Assembly: GCF_001898325.1 (NCBI RefSeq)
Contig: NZ_MKTR01000024.1
Span: 244,587-308,586 of the forward strand
Direction: 5' to 3'
DNA length: 64,000 bases
From: Microbacterium sp. 67-17
Lineage (GTDB): Bacteria > Actinomycetota > Actinomycetes > Actinomycetales > Microbacteriaceae
Under the pieces are notes generated by a model. It saw only the letters and a list, made by a program, of their open reading frames with translations, was not told where the DNA came from and did not search any database. Each line of letters begins with the position of its first letter. Within the stretch, counting starts at the first letter, position 1. Positions 7,901 through 15,344 of the stretch are shown piece by piece. The position numbers and the translations under genes are program-made.

Positions 7901-8820
7901 GAGACCACCTCGGGCATGTGCGTGCGCGACACTCGCGCGGCGCCGGTCGTCGAGGCCAGAGTCGGGTCGGATGCCTCACGGATGCCGTCGCCAAGCAGGT
8001 TCAGCCCGAGAACTGTCACCGTGATCGCCAGGCCTGGCCAGAGCACGGCAAGCGGATAGACGGTCAGGTACTGCTGCAGGTCCCGAAGCAGGACTCCCCA
8101 GGAGGGCTCGGTCACTGGCGCACCGAAACCGAGGTATGAGAGGCCGGCTTCGGCAAGAACCGCGACGGCCATCGCCCACGACAGTTGCACGATGAACACC
8201 GGTGCGACGTTGGGGAGGAGGTGGCGCCAGAGGTTCTGCATCGGGGTGAGGCCTGCCGCGGTTCCTGCCAGCACGAAATCGCTGTGGAGGACGCGTCGCA
8301 GCTCGGGTCGCGTGACGCGGGCCATGTTCACGCCGAAGCCGATCCCTACCGACCAGATCACGACCCACAGCGACCCGCCCCACACCGCGGAGATCATCAT
8401 GGCCACCAGCAGTACGGGGAATGCCACGAGGATGTCGATCAGGACCGCCACCGATTCGCGAACCCAGCGTGTCGTGAGAGCACCGAGGCTTGCCAACGCG
8501 ATCCCGATGACCGTGGCTACAACCGCCGACCCGACTGCCACCCAGAGCGTTGTTCCTGCGCCGGCCATCACGAGGCTCAGGATGTCGCGCCCTGCGCCAT
8601 CCGTGCCGAGCAGGTGCGGCCAACTCGGCGGAAGCCAGCGGTCTTGCACGTTGACCTGTTGCGGATCGAACGGTGTCCATACCCAAGCGATCAGAGCGAC
8701 CAGGATGATCGCGGCGACGACGCAGGTTCCGAAGCGCCCCGTCGGCACTGCCCACACGCGCCGCAGCCACCGCGTTCGCAGCGGGCGCCCGCTGCGTGCG
8801 CCACCTCGGGGGAGAGTCAC
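7897..8820 (-). CDS. Peptide-type ABC importer, permease 2 (OppC/DppC-like)
   Basis: A 307-residue inner-membrane permease. An N-terminal helix (FGTCVVAAIILVALIAWVW) is followed by the DppC-type segment HLLGTDGAGRDILS and a five-helix BPD-transporter core, with a coupling-helix EAA-like loop near AGLSYLGFGAP. A longer frame exists upstream, but the GTG at 8820 overlaps the stop of permease 1 as GTGA and gives the standard family length. It forms the channel with permease 1. Confidence 0.9.
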   Translation of the reverse strand: MTLPRGGARSGRPLRTRWLRRVWAVPTGRFGTCVVAAIILVALIAWVWTPFDPQQVNVQDRWLPPSWPHLLGTDGAGRDILSLVMAGAGTTLWVAVGSAVVATVIGIALASLGALTTRWVRESVAVLIDILVAFPVLLVAMMISAVWGGSLWVVIWSVGIGFGVNMARVTRPELRRVLHSDFVLAGTAAGLTPMQNLWRHLLPNVAPVFIVQLSWAMAVAVLAEAGLSYLGFGAPVTEPSWGVLLRDLQQYLTVYPLAVLWPGLAITVTVLGLNLLGDGIREASDPTLASTTGAARVSRTHMPEVVS

Positions 8821-9767
8821 GACGCCTCCCGTTGCCTGGGATCGAGGATCCTGTGGAGCAGGTCGACGAAGAACCCCACGATCAGGACGAAGCCCGTGAG
8901 TGCCAGCAGCTCGCCCTGGACCTTGGGAAGATCCCGTGCTCCCACGTCGTCCACGAGCATCCGACCGATGCCCGGGAGCGAGAAGAGCTGCTCGATGATC
9001 ACGGCGCCAACGATGATGCCCGCGACCTGGAGCCCGAGGACCGTGATGACCGACAGCCCGACATTCGGCAACCCATGCCGGATGAGTGCCGTCGTGCGGG
9101 TCAGGCCTTTGGCGGCTGCCGTGCGGACGTAATCCTGTCCGATGGCCTGGAGTGTTGCGCTCCGCACGAAGCGTAGGAGCATGGCGCCTTCCACGATTCC
9201 GATCGTGACGGCGGGAAGGATCAGCGAGCGGATCGCCGCCGCCGGGTCGTTCCATCCGTTGCGCGGAAAGCCCTGGGCGGGGAGCCAGCCCAGCCAGACG
9301 GCGAAGACGACGACAAGCATCATGCCGGCCCAGACCACGGGAACCGCAGCGACGGTCTGGGCGCTCACGCTCATGATGGTGCCGCGGCGGTGGCCGCGCC
9401 AGATCGCGGAGGCGACACCGAGCGGAACACTGAACAGAACCGCGACGGTCAGCGACAGGATGCCGAGGGGCAGGGTGATCTGCGCCTTCTCAGCGAGCTC
9501 TTCGGCCACCGGCGTACCGGTAAGCAGAGACGTGCCGAGGTCCCCCCGAAGGACCCCACCGATCCAGTCGAGGTATTGCACCATCAGCGGGCGGTTCAGC
9601 CCGAGTTGCTCTCGGATGCCCTCGATCTGTGCAGGCGTGCCGTTCGTTCCCGCGATCAGCTGCGCCACGTCACCGGGAAGAACGCGAAGCGTCACGAAGA
9701 TGATCGCGCTTGCCACGGCGAGCCCCACCACGAGCAGGCCGAGCCGGGTCACGACGTACCGGGTCAC
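8817..9767 (-). CDS. Peptide-type ABC importer, permease 1 (OppB/DppB-like)
   Basis: A 316-residue permease with the DppB hallmarks: an N-terminal helix, the LRVLPGD segment, the periplasmic domain with QLGLNRPLMVQYLDW and GDLGTSL, then five helices. The EAA-like loop reads RTAAAKGLTRTTALIRHGLPN. The GTG start follows GGGAGAG. It is separated from the binding-protein gene by 84 bases and overlaps permease 2 by 4 bases. Confidence 0.92.
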   Translation of the reverse strand: MTRYVVTRLGLLVVGLAVASAIIFVTLRVLPGDVAQLIAGTNGTPAQIEGIREQLGLNRPLMVQYLDWIGGVLRGDLGTSLLTGTPVAEELAEKAQITLPLGILSLTVAVLFSVPLGVASAIWRGHRRGTIMSVSAQTVAAVPVVWAGMMLVVVFAVWLGWLPAQGFPRNGWNDPAAAIRSLILPAVTIGIVEGAMLLRFVRSATLQAIGQDYVRTAAAKGLTRTTALIRHGLPNVGLSVITVLGLQVAGIIVGAVIIEQLFSLPGIGRMLVDDVGARDLPKVQGELLALTGFVLIVGFFVDLLHRILDPRQREAS

Positions 9768-9851
9768 GTGTCTCTCCCGACGAGCCCCACCGCCCTCGCC
9801 CCCGGGGCGGGCGCGAGCCGACGCATCACGATGACCTCGTCAGAGCCCGCC

Positions 9852-11363
9852 TCAGCCCGCGATCTTGGCGAGGTCGGCGAGGTTGAGCCGTTCGTTGACG
9901 TTGATGGATGGCATCCCGCTGATTCCCGTGCCTACAGCGACGACGGAGGCGCCGCTGTAGAGCCAATCGGCGGCGGCGTCTTCGGACACGATCCGGGCAG
10001 CCTCGGCCAGCAGAGCAGCGGCCTCTGCTTCGTCCGTCGCGGCCAGGGACTGCTGGTACAGCTCTTGCACCTCGGGGTTGTCGTACGTGAAGTAGTAGTC
10101 CGGGTTCGCCCAGTTCTCGAAGTCGCGGGCTTCGGTGTGCAGCACGAAGCTCAGGTCGTAGTCCTGGTTGACGTAGACGTCGTTGATCCAGGTGGGGAAG
10201 TCGACGCTGTTCACCGTGAGGGTGATGCCCACCTCGTTGAGGTCGGAGACAAGGATCTGGGGGATTGTGGTCGGGTAGAACGACGGGATCGTGAGGGTGA
10301 GATCGAGGTCTTCCGCTCCGGCGTCGGCGAGCAGCTGGCGTGCGGCATCCGGGTCGTAGGGGGCCACGTCGGAGAGATCCTCGTAGCCGGGGTCGAGCTC
10401 GGGGATCGGGCCGGACAGCGTCTGGCCGGCTCCCAGCGCCGCGACGAAGGCGTCGTGGTCGATCGCTTGGCGGATCGCCTGGCGCACGCGCTGATCGGCC
10501 AGCGGGCTACCGGCAGACTGGTTCATTGCGAGCGTTCCCTTGTCGGTCGACTGCCCGAGGACAACCTCGAACCCGCCGTCCGCTTCAACCTGATCGGTGA
10601 AGTTCGCGTCGAACCCGGTGACGACATCGACCTCGCCGGCCAGCGCCGCGTTCAGGGCGGCCTGCGTCTCCGGAATGTAGTCGAAGACCACTTCCGCGGA
10701 CGCTGCGGGCTCACCCCAGTAGGCGTCGTTGCGGACGAACGTGATCGAGTCGCCCTGACGCCAGGAGTCGAGCAGGAACGGGCCGGTGCCGTTGGCTGCC
10801 GTGGCGTAGTCGACCGTGTCGCCCTCTTTGAGGATCAGTCCGGCGCGACCGGTCAGGTTCCACAGCAGGCTCGAATCGGGTTCGGAGAGGGTGAGCGTGA
10901 TGTCCTGCCCCTCGGCTGTGATCGATGCGATGTTCGCGAGCCGAGCGGAGTCCGCCCATTCCGGGGTGTCGCGCCTGGTCGTCAGCGACCACACGACATC
11001 CTGCGGGGTCAGCTCCTGGCCATCACCGAAGGTCACTCCCTCGCGCAGGGTGAAGGTGTACGTCAGCCCATCTGGCGACACGTCGTACTCTTCGGCGAGT
11101 ACGGGGACGATGTCTTGCTCCGGGGTGCGGCCGACGAGCCCCTGGTAGACGTTGTCGATGAGGATCTGGTCGAGGGCGGCGCCCGCGGTCTGTCGGATGT
11201 CGAGGTTGCCCGGCTCCAGCACGAGACGGATCGCGACCGACGCGTCAGGGTCGGGGGCCCCCGAAGCCGGTGATGCGGGGTCACTGCTTCCGGTGCAGGC
11301 TGTCAGAACGAGGGCGCTCGCGGCGAGCAAGGCCGACGCGGCCAGAGCGGTGCGGCGGAACAT
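9852..11363 (-). CDS. Peptide-type ABC importer, substrate-binding lipoprotein
   Basis: A 503-residue family 5 extracellular solute-binding protein (SBP_bac_5). A lipoprotein signal peptide ends LTAC, with the lipidated cysteine at residue 23 and a Gly/Ser/Ala-rich linker after it. The mature part has the family pattern around GLTYTFTLREGVTFGDG and the repeated beta-alpha lobes. The ligand could be a di- or oligopeptide, nickel-chelate or another small solute. The start at 11363 is chosen over a longer reading because it begins the signal peptide and follows AAAGGA. It is the first gene of the five-gene importer operon. Confidence 0.92.
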   Translation of the reverse strand: MFRRTALAASALLAASALVLTACTGSSDPASPASGAPDPDASVAIRLVLEPGNLDIRQTAGAALDQILIDNVYQGLVGRTPEQDIVPVLAEEYDVSPDGLTYTFTLREGVTFGDGQELTPQDVVWSLTTRRDTPEWADSARLANIASITAEGQDITLTLSEPDSSLLWNLTGRAGLILKEGDTVDYATAANGTGPFLLDSWRQGDSITFVRNDAYWGEPAASAEVVFDYIPETQAALNAALAGEVDVVTGFDANFTDQVEADGGFEVVLGQSTDKGTLAMNQSAGSPLADQRVRQAIRQAIDHDAFVAALGAGQTLSGPIPELDPGYEDLSDVAPYDPDAARQLLADAGAEDLDLTLTIPSFYPTTIPQILVSDLNEVGITLTVNSVDFPTWINDVYVNQDYDLSFVLHTEARDFENWANPDYYFTYDNPEVQELYQQSLAATDEAEAAALLAEAARIVSEDAAADWLYSGASVVAVGTGISGMPSINVNERLNLADLAKIAG

Positions 11364-11437
11364 GGGAGTCCTTTCCGGGGGGCATCCGCGGCGAAGCTGG
11401 TGGGCACGCGGAGCACGAAGGGGATCTGCGGTAGACA

Positions 11438-11443
11438 ACTCTA
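11438..11443 (-). promoter_or_regulatory. Candidate -10 element of the ABC importer operon
   Basis: TAGAGT on the minus strand lies 74 bases before the start of the binding-protein gene. No convincing -35 is seen. It would give a leader of about 65 bases with a Shine-Dalgarno. Confidence 0.3.
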
Positions 11444-11487
11444 GGGTCCGGTTGCGGCGTTCCCCTCATCGAGCCGCGAACGTGACG

Positions 11488-12435
11488 TCATCGTTGTTCG
11501 ACGCTACGCAGTTCGGTGATGGTCTGAGCCAGTGCTGTCGGTGCTTCCTCGTGGACGTTGTGGCCGGTCGGAAGGGCGACGACAACGGCGTCGGGCCGGC
11601 GCCTGCTGAACTCCGCCGCATCTTCGGTCGTCACGAAGCCTTGCTCCCCGCGGATCAGCGACAGCGGTGCTGTCACGGCGGCGATGTCGTTCCATCCCGT
11701 CGCCGACAGGATCTCGGAAAGCGCGTCCTGCTGCGCGTCGAGCTGGGCGGCAAGCTCGGGCGCTGCCGCGAGAGCCGAGGCCAGGTGAGCGAAGTGGTGT
11801 TTCCATTCGACGCGTCCGTCTTCGCGGACTCGCGAGTTCAGGTATACGCCGCGTTCCGCCTTTTCTCGGGTGCCGCCTCCGAGGCCGAAGGCCAGCGCGC
11901 GATCGACCAACTCGTCGCGGCTTGGCCAGTCGGTCGGTCCCGCGAAGAACGCTCTGATCTGCGCTGCACCGGCGTTCGGATCGATGCCGGGGGTGATGTC
12001 GATGATGATCAGTTGCGTCACGAGCTCGGGAACGGATGCCGCCAGTGCGGCGCCCGTCAGTCCTCCCAGCGAGTGTCCGATGACAAGCTGCGGCGTCGAG
12101 GTCCATGCCCGGATACCCGTTGCCACATCGGGTGCCAGACTCGCCGCGGTATAGGCGGCGTCGGATCGCCAGGACGAGTCGCCGTGCCCAGGAAGGTCGA
12201 TCGCGAGGGCGGGCAGGCCCAGCGCCAGGATCGTCGAGTCCCACGTATGTGCGTTCAGCCCCGCGCCGTGGATGAAGGTGGCAACCGGCGGTGTGTCCCC
12301 GAAGCGCAGGGCGCTCAGGGTGCGTCCATCGTCGAGGATGAGCGACACGCGCTCGACCGGTGGGAGGTCTCCGGCCACTCCGACGCTGCGGGCGTCTGTG
12401 GAAAGGAATCGGAACTCATCGTCAGGCGTGGTCAT
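11488..12435 (-). CDS. Alpha/beta hydrolase
   Basis: A 315-residue alpha/beta-fold hydrolase with an oxyanion HG motif in FIHGAGLNAHTWD, the nucleophile elbow GHSLGG and a C-terminal histidine in TGHNVHEEAP. About 45 residues precede the core. Esterase, lipase or C-C hydrolase activity is possible; the substrate is unknown. The ATG at 12435 is preferred because upstream residues in the open frame overlap the divergent phosphatase promoter and are rich in Cys and Arg. The gene is 124 bases downstream of the importer start region and is a separate unit. Confidence 0.85.
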   Translation of the reverse strand: MTTPDDEFRFLSTDARSVGVAGDLPPVERVSLILDDGRTLSALRFGDTPPVATFIHGAGLNAHTWDSTILALGLPALAIDLPGHGDSSWRSDAAYTAASLAPDVATGIRAWTSTPQLVIGHSLGGLTGAALAASVPELVTQLIIIDITPGIDPNAGAAQIRAFFAGPTDWPSRDELVDRALAFGLGGGTREKAERGVYLNSRVREDGRVEWKHHFAHLASALAAAPELAAQLDAQQDALSEILSATGWNDIAAVTAPLSLIRGEQGFVTTEDAAEFSRRRPDAVVVALPTGHNVHEEAPTALAQTITELRSVEQR

Positions 12436-12537
12436 CGCTGTCCGTCCGTGGTCGCAAGGGAGTGACCAAACCATTGTGGCCCCGCTCTCGCAACCTCGAC
12501 GACCACCAGCGCACAGGCAGGCATCATGCGACCCCGA

Positions 12538-12543
12538 TAGGGT
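12538..12543 (+). promoter_or_regulatory. -10 element TAGGGT of the tyrosine phosphatase gene
   Basis: TAGGGT ends 8 bases before the GTG start at 12552, implying a leaderless or near-leaderless transcript. Confidence 0.35.
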
Positions 12544-12551
12544 CGAAGGCC

Positions 12552-13265
12552 GTGAGCACACTCGACATCTCCGGGGCGATCAACTTCCGGGACACCGGCG
12601 GTCTTTCCGCTGGCGCAGGTCGGACCCGTGAGGGCGTGCTCTACCGGTCGGGAAATCTCGCGCGATTGGACGAGGACGGCATCCGTGCCTTCTCGGGGCT
12701 CGGAATCCGTCGCGTCATCGACCTTCGCGACGACGCCGAAGTCGCCGGCGCGCCCAGCCGATTCGATGACCGTGAGCTCGTGGTGCAGCGGGTTCCGCTG
12801 TTCCTGGGCTCGGTAGCCTCGTTCTTCGTCGAGGACGTTCCGCTCACGGAGATGTATCGCCGGCTCGTCGATGACTCAGCGGGGCGTGTGGTCGACGTCG
12901 TGCGAGGAGTGCTGGCCGATCAGCCGGTCCTGGTGCACTGCACGGTCGGCAAAGATCGCACGGGTGTCACCGTGGCAATCACGCTGGCCGCCGCGGGAGT
13001 CGACAGGGATGCCGTCATCGCCGACTATGCGCGCACGGAGGCTCTCCTGCCGCAATCGCGCAACCGCGACGTCGTGGCTCGCATCCGCCAGTTCCACCCG
13101 GATTCGGTCAACCTCGAGGAACTGGCCACGAAGTCTCCCGCCGCGGCGATCGCGGGGCTTCTGGAGAGCCTGGATGAGACCTACGGGTCGCCGCGAGACT
13201 ACCTGCGCGCCCACGGCATGAGCGATGACGAACTCGTCGCTCTGGACGAGGTGCTCATCGACTGA
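12552..13265 (+). CDS. Tyrosine-protein phosphatase, PTP-like (PtpB/SIW14-type)
   Basis: A 237-residue single-domain phosphatase. The signature CX5R reads HCTVGKDRTG with nucleophile Cys130 and Arg136, and the N-terminus INFRDTGG is typical of the MptpB-like group, which can dephosphorylate phosphotyrosine and phosphoinositides. No signal peptide is seen, so it is cytosolic or exported by another route. The GTG start places the conserved INFRD motif at its normal distance from the N-terminus. Its last 11 bases overlap the convergent HELVH gene. Confidence 0.85.
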   Translation: MSTLDISGAINFRDTGGLSAGAGRTREGVLYRSGNLARLDEDGIRAFSGLGIRRVIDLRDDAEVAGAPSRFDDRELVVQRVPLFLGSVASFFVEDVPLTEMYRRLVDDSAGRVVDVVRGVLADQPVLVHCTVGKDRTGVTVAITLAAAGVDRDAVIADYARTEALLPQSRNRDVVARIRQFHPDSVNLEELATKSPAAAIAGLLESLDETYGSPRDYLRAHGMSDDELVALDEVLID

Positions 13266-13737
13266 CTGCTCTCTTCGGTCGCTGGCGCGGGATGTAGTTC
13301 CCGTCCGCGAGGCCCGCCTCGATCTCGAAGCGGTTGCCTAGCGGGTTGCGGCCCGAGAGCTGGTAGAGCAGCGGCATCAGCATCCCGTAGCGGCGCCACT
13401 GCCGCGCGTGGACGAGCTCGTGCCGCAGCACGCGCGGGCCGTCATTGGTTGCCGTGAGGTAGCAGGCGCCGACGCACACGCCGCCGCGGGGGAACGTCCA
13501 CGAGGGCATGCCGGAAAAGACATACAACACCGTGCTGTCGGCGCCCCGGTGGACTCGCACCCTGCCTGTGCTCCAGAGGAAGCCCCAGACAAAGCCGATG
13601 GCGGTTCCGATGACGGAGCCTGCCCGCGAAACCGGGGAGTCCAGCAGCGGGAGCCAGCGATCCAGCAGCTGACCTCGCGCGACGGCCCGCTCCGCGGCAG
13701 CCTCCCACCCCGGTGGGGGCGTCGGAATCGGGGTCAC
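13255..13737 (-). CDS. Small protein with zinc-protease-like HELVH motif
   Basis: A 160-residue protein of unknown function. HELVHARQWRRYG at 106-118 has the HExxH zinc-binding pattern (His106, Glu107, His110), and one hydrophobic stretch at about 39-55 could be a membrane segment or core helix. A third metal ligand is not obvious; Glu138 or Glu140 in RFEIEAGLAD could serve. The family occurs in Actinobacteria next to housekeeping genes, but I know of no assigned role. The GTG start overlaps the stop of the arginase-fold gene as GTGA, so translation is coupled to it. Confidence 0.6.
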   Translation of the reverse strand: MTPIPTPPPGWEAAAERAVARGQLLDRWLPLLDSPVSRAGSVIGTAIGFVWGFLWSTGRVRVHRGADSTVLYVFSGMPSWTFPRGGVCVGACYLTATNDGPRVLRHELVHARQWRRYGMLMPLLYQLSGRNPLGNRFEIEAGLADGNYIPRQRPKRAVSR

Positions 13738-14549
13738 GCCAGCGCCCCGAGAAGGCGCAGGATCGTCGGCATGTCTTCAATCGCGGTGTCCGCAGACGCG
13801 GGAGAGAAGCCGGCGATCGTCGCCCCGACGATCGGGAAGCGATCACGTACCGCTCGGACTGCTGCGATGACCTCGCCGGCATCCGGACCGAACGGCACGG
13901 GTGAGGACACTCCCGTAACGACGGAGGGATCGAAGACGTCGATGTCGATGTGGACGTATGCCCGTGCAGCGCCGGTCGCTGCCACCGCGGCGACGAGCGT
14001 CTCGGGATCGGCCAGGTCCCGAGGCAGCACCCGGCGGATGCTGTGCTGATCGACGTACTGCTGTTCGGCGTCGTCGAGTTCTCGGGTGCCGGCCAGCACG
14101 ACCCGGTCAGGGGTCAGGATGCCGTGGGGAAGGCGGAGTCGATCGGCTCCGCCTCCGAGAGCGGCGCGCAGCACCATGCCGCAGAACGCTCCGCTGGGCG
14201 AGGACTCCGGGGTGTTCAGGTCGGCGTGGGCATCGAACCAGACAACCGCGACGTCGGGAGCCGCGACTGCCTCCAGCGCGCCGAGGGTCACCCCGCAATC
14301 CCCGCCGATCACGACCACCGGCTCGGACAGGCTCGCCACGGCATCCCGGACGAGATCGCGGATGCGCACGAGTGAGCTGGCCCGACGGATGCCGGTCTCG
14401 AGGCTCTCACCGGCTTCGACCGGCACCTCCAAACGGGTGCAGGCCGAAGCCGGGAGGTCGCCCGCGATGGCTTCGGCGCCGTCGATCAGCTGCATTGCGC
14501 GAGCCGACCCGGAGCCTTGCCACTGCGGGGCGATGACGAAGTGAGCCAT
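13734..14549 (-). CDS. Arginase/agmatinase-fold (ureohydrolase family) protein
   Basis: A 271-residue member of the arginase superfamily, which hydrolyses guanidino or formimino groups with two manganese ions. DAHAD (106-110), the SPSGAFCG substrate loop and HIDIDVFDPS are all present. The first metal motif reads GGDCG (82-86), with Cys85 where arginases have histidine, so metal geometry or substrate may differ. It could be an agmatinase, formimidoylglutamase or a noncanonical ureohydrolase. It is upstream of and coupled to the HELVH gene and lies 12 bases downstream of the PspA gene on the same strand. Confidence 0.8.
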   Translation of the reverse strand: MAHFVIAPQWQGSGSARAMQLIDGAEAIAGDLPASACTRLEVPVEAGESLETGIRRASSLVRIRDLVRDAVASLSEPVVVIGGDCGVTLGALEAVAAPDVAVVWFDAHADLNTPESSPSGAFCGMVLRAALGGGADRLRLPHGILTPDRVVLAGTRELDDAEQQYVDQHSIRRVLPRDLADPETLVAAVAATGAARAYVHIDIDVFDPSVVTGVSSPVPFGPDAGEVIAAVRAVRDRFPIVGATIAGFSPASADTAIEDMPTILRLLGALA

Positions 14550-14561
14550 CGGCTGGTTCGG

Positions 14562-15299
14562 TCAGCCCTCGATGGCGGGCTTGGGGGCACCGCCGGACTT
14601 GAGTGCGGCGAGGCGAGCTTCGACCTCCGTGAGCTCACCGAGATCGTCGAGGCTCTCGAACTGGGCGTCCAGGCTCGAGGCGGCGAGCTCCGTCTTGCCC
14701 TGCGCGATGGCCTCCTGGCGGCGAACCTTCTCTTCGAAGCGGCCGAGTTCGCTGGTCGGGTCGAGAACATCGATCGACTTGACGGCATCCACGACCTTCG
14801 TCTGGGCCTCGGCGGTCTTCTGACGCGCGACCAGCTCGGCCGACTTGGCCTTGAGCTGCTCGAGCTTCTGCTTCATGCCGTTGAGGCCGTCCTTGAGTTT
14901 GTTCACGACCTCGGTCTGCGAGGCGATCTGCGGGGCCGCAGCCTTCGCGGAGTTCTCGGCCGCGATCTGGCGCTGTAGGGCGACCTTGGCCAGGTTGTCG
15001 AACTTGTCGGCATCCACCGGGTCGCCCGCCGCACGGAACTCGTCGGCCTTGCGGCTGGCGGCAAGCGCCTTGTTTCCCCAGTCGGATGCCGACTGGAGGT
15101 CTTCCTGGTGGTCGCGCTCGAGCAGGCGCAGATTGCCGATCGTCTCGGCGATGGCAGCCTCGGCGTCTGCGATGTTGTTCGTGTAGTCGCGCACGAGCTG
15201 GTCGAGCATCTTCTGCGGGTCCTCGGCCTGGTCGAGCATCGCGTTGATGTTCGCCTTCATGAGGGTTGAAATGCGTCCGAAGATTGACTGCTTTGCCAT
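14562..15299 (-). CDS. pspA: PspA/IM30 family membrane-stress protein
   Basis: A 245-residue PspA/Vipp1-type ESCRT-III-like protein that binds stressed inner membrane. The N-terminal amphipathic segment (MAKQSIFGRISTLMKANINAML) is followed by almost continuous heptad-rich coiled coil to about residue 215. The DPQKMLDQLVRDY segment is diagnostic. It is 45 bases downstream of the TPM-domain gene on the same strand, a pairing that fits envelope maintenance. A short acidic tail ends the protein. Confidence 0.9.
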   Translation of the reverse strand: MAKQSIFGRISTLMKANINAMLDQAEDPQKMLDQLVRDYTNNIADAEAAIAETIGNLRLLERDHQEDLQSASDWGNKALAASRKADEFRAAGDPVDADKFDNLAKVALQRQIAAENSAKAAAPQIASQTEVVNKLKDGLNGMKQKLEQLKAKSAELVARQKTAEAQTKVVDAVKSIDVLDPTSELGRFEEKVRRQEAIAQGKTELAASSLDAQFESLDDLGELTEVEARLAALKSGGAPKPAIEG

Positions 15300-15344
15300 C
15301 GGTATGTCCTTCCGTCTGGGTGTGTGAGTGGTGGTCGATCGTGC

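Noticed and set aside
7897..9255. 452-residue reading of the second permease
   Set aside because: The first 145 residues overlap permease 1 in another frame and are Arg/Gly/Pro-rich; the GTG at 8820 fits the 4-base overlap pattern of the operon.
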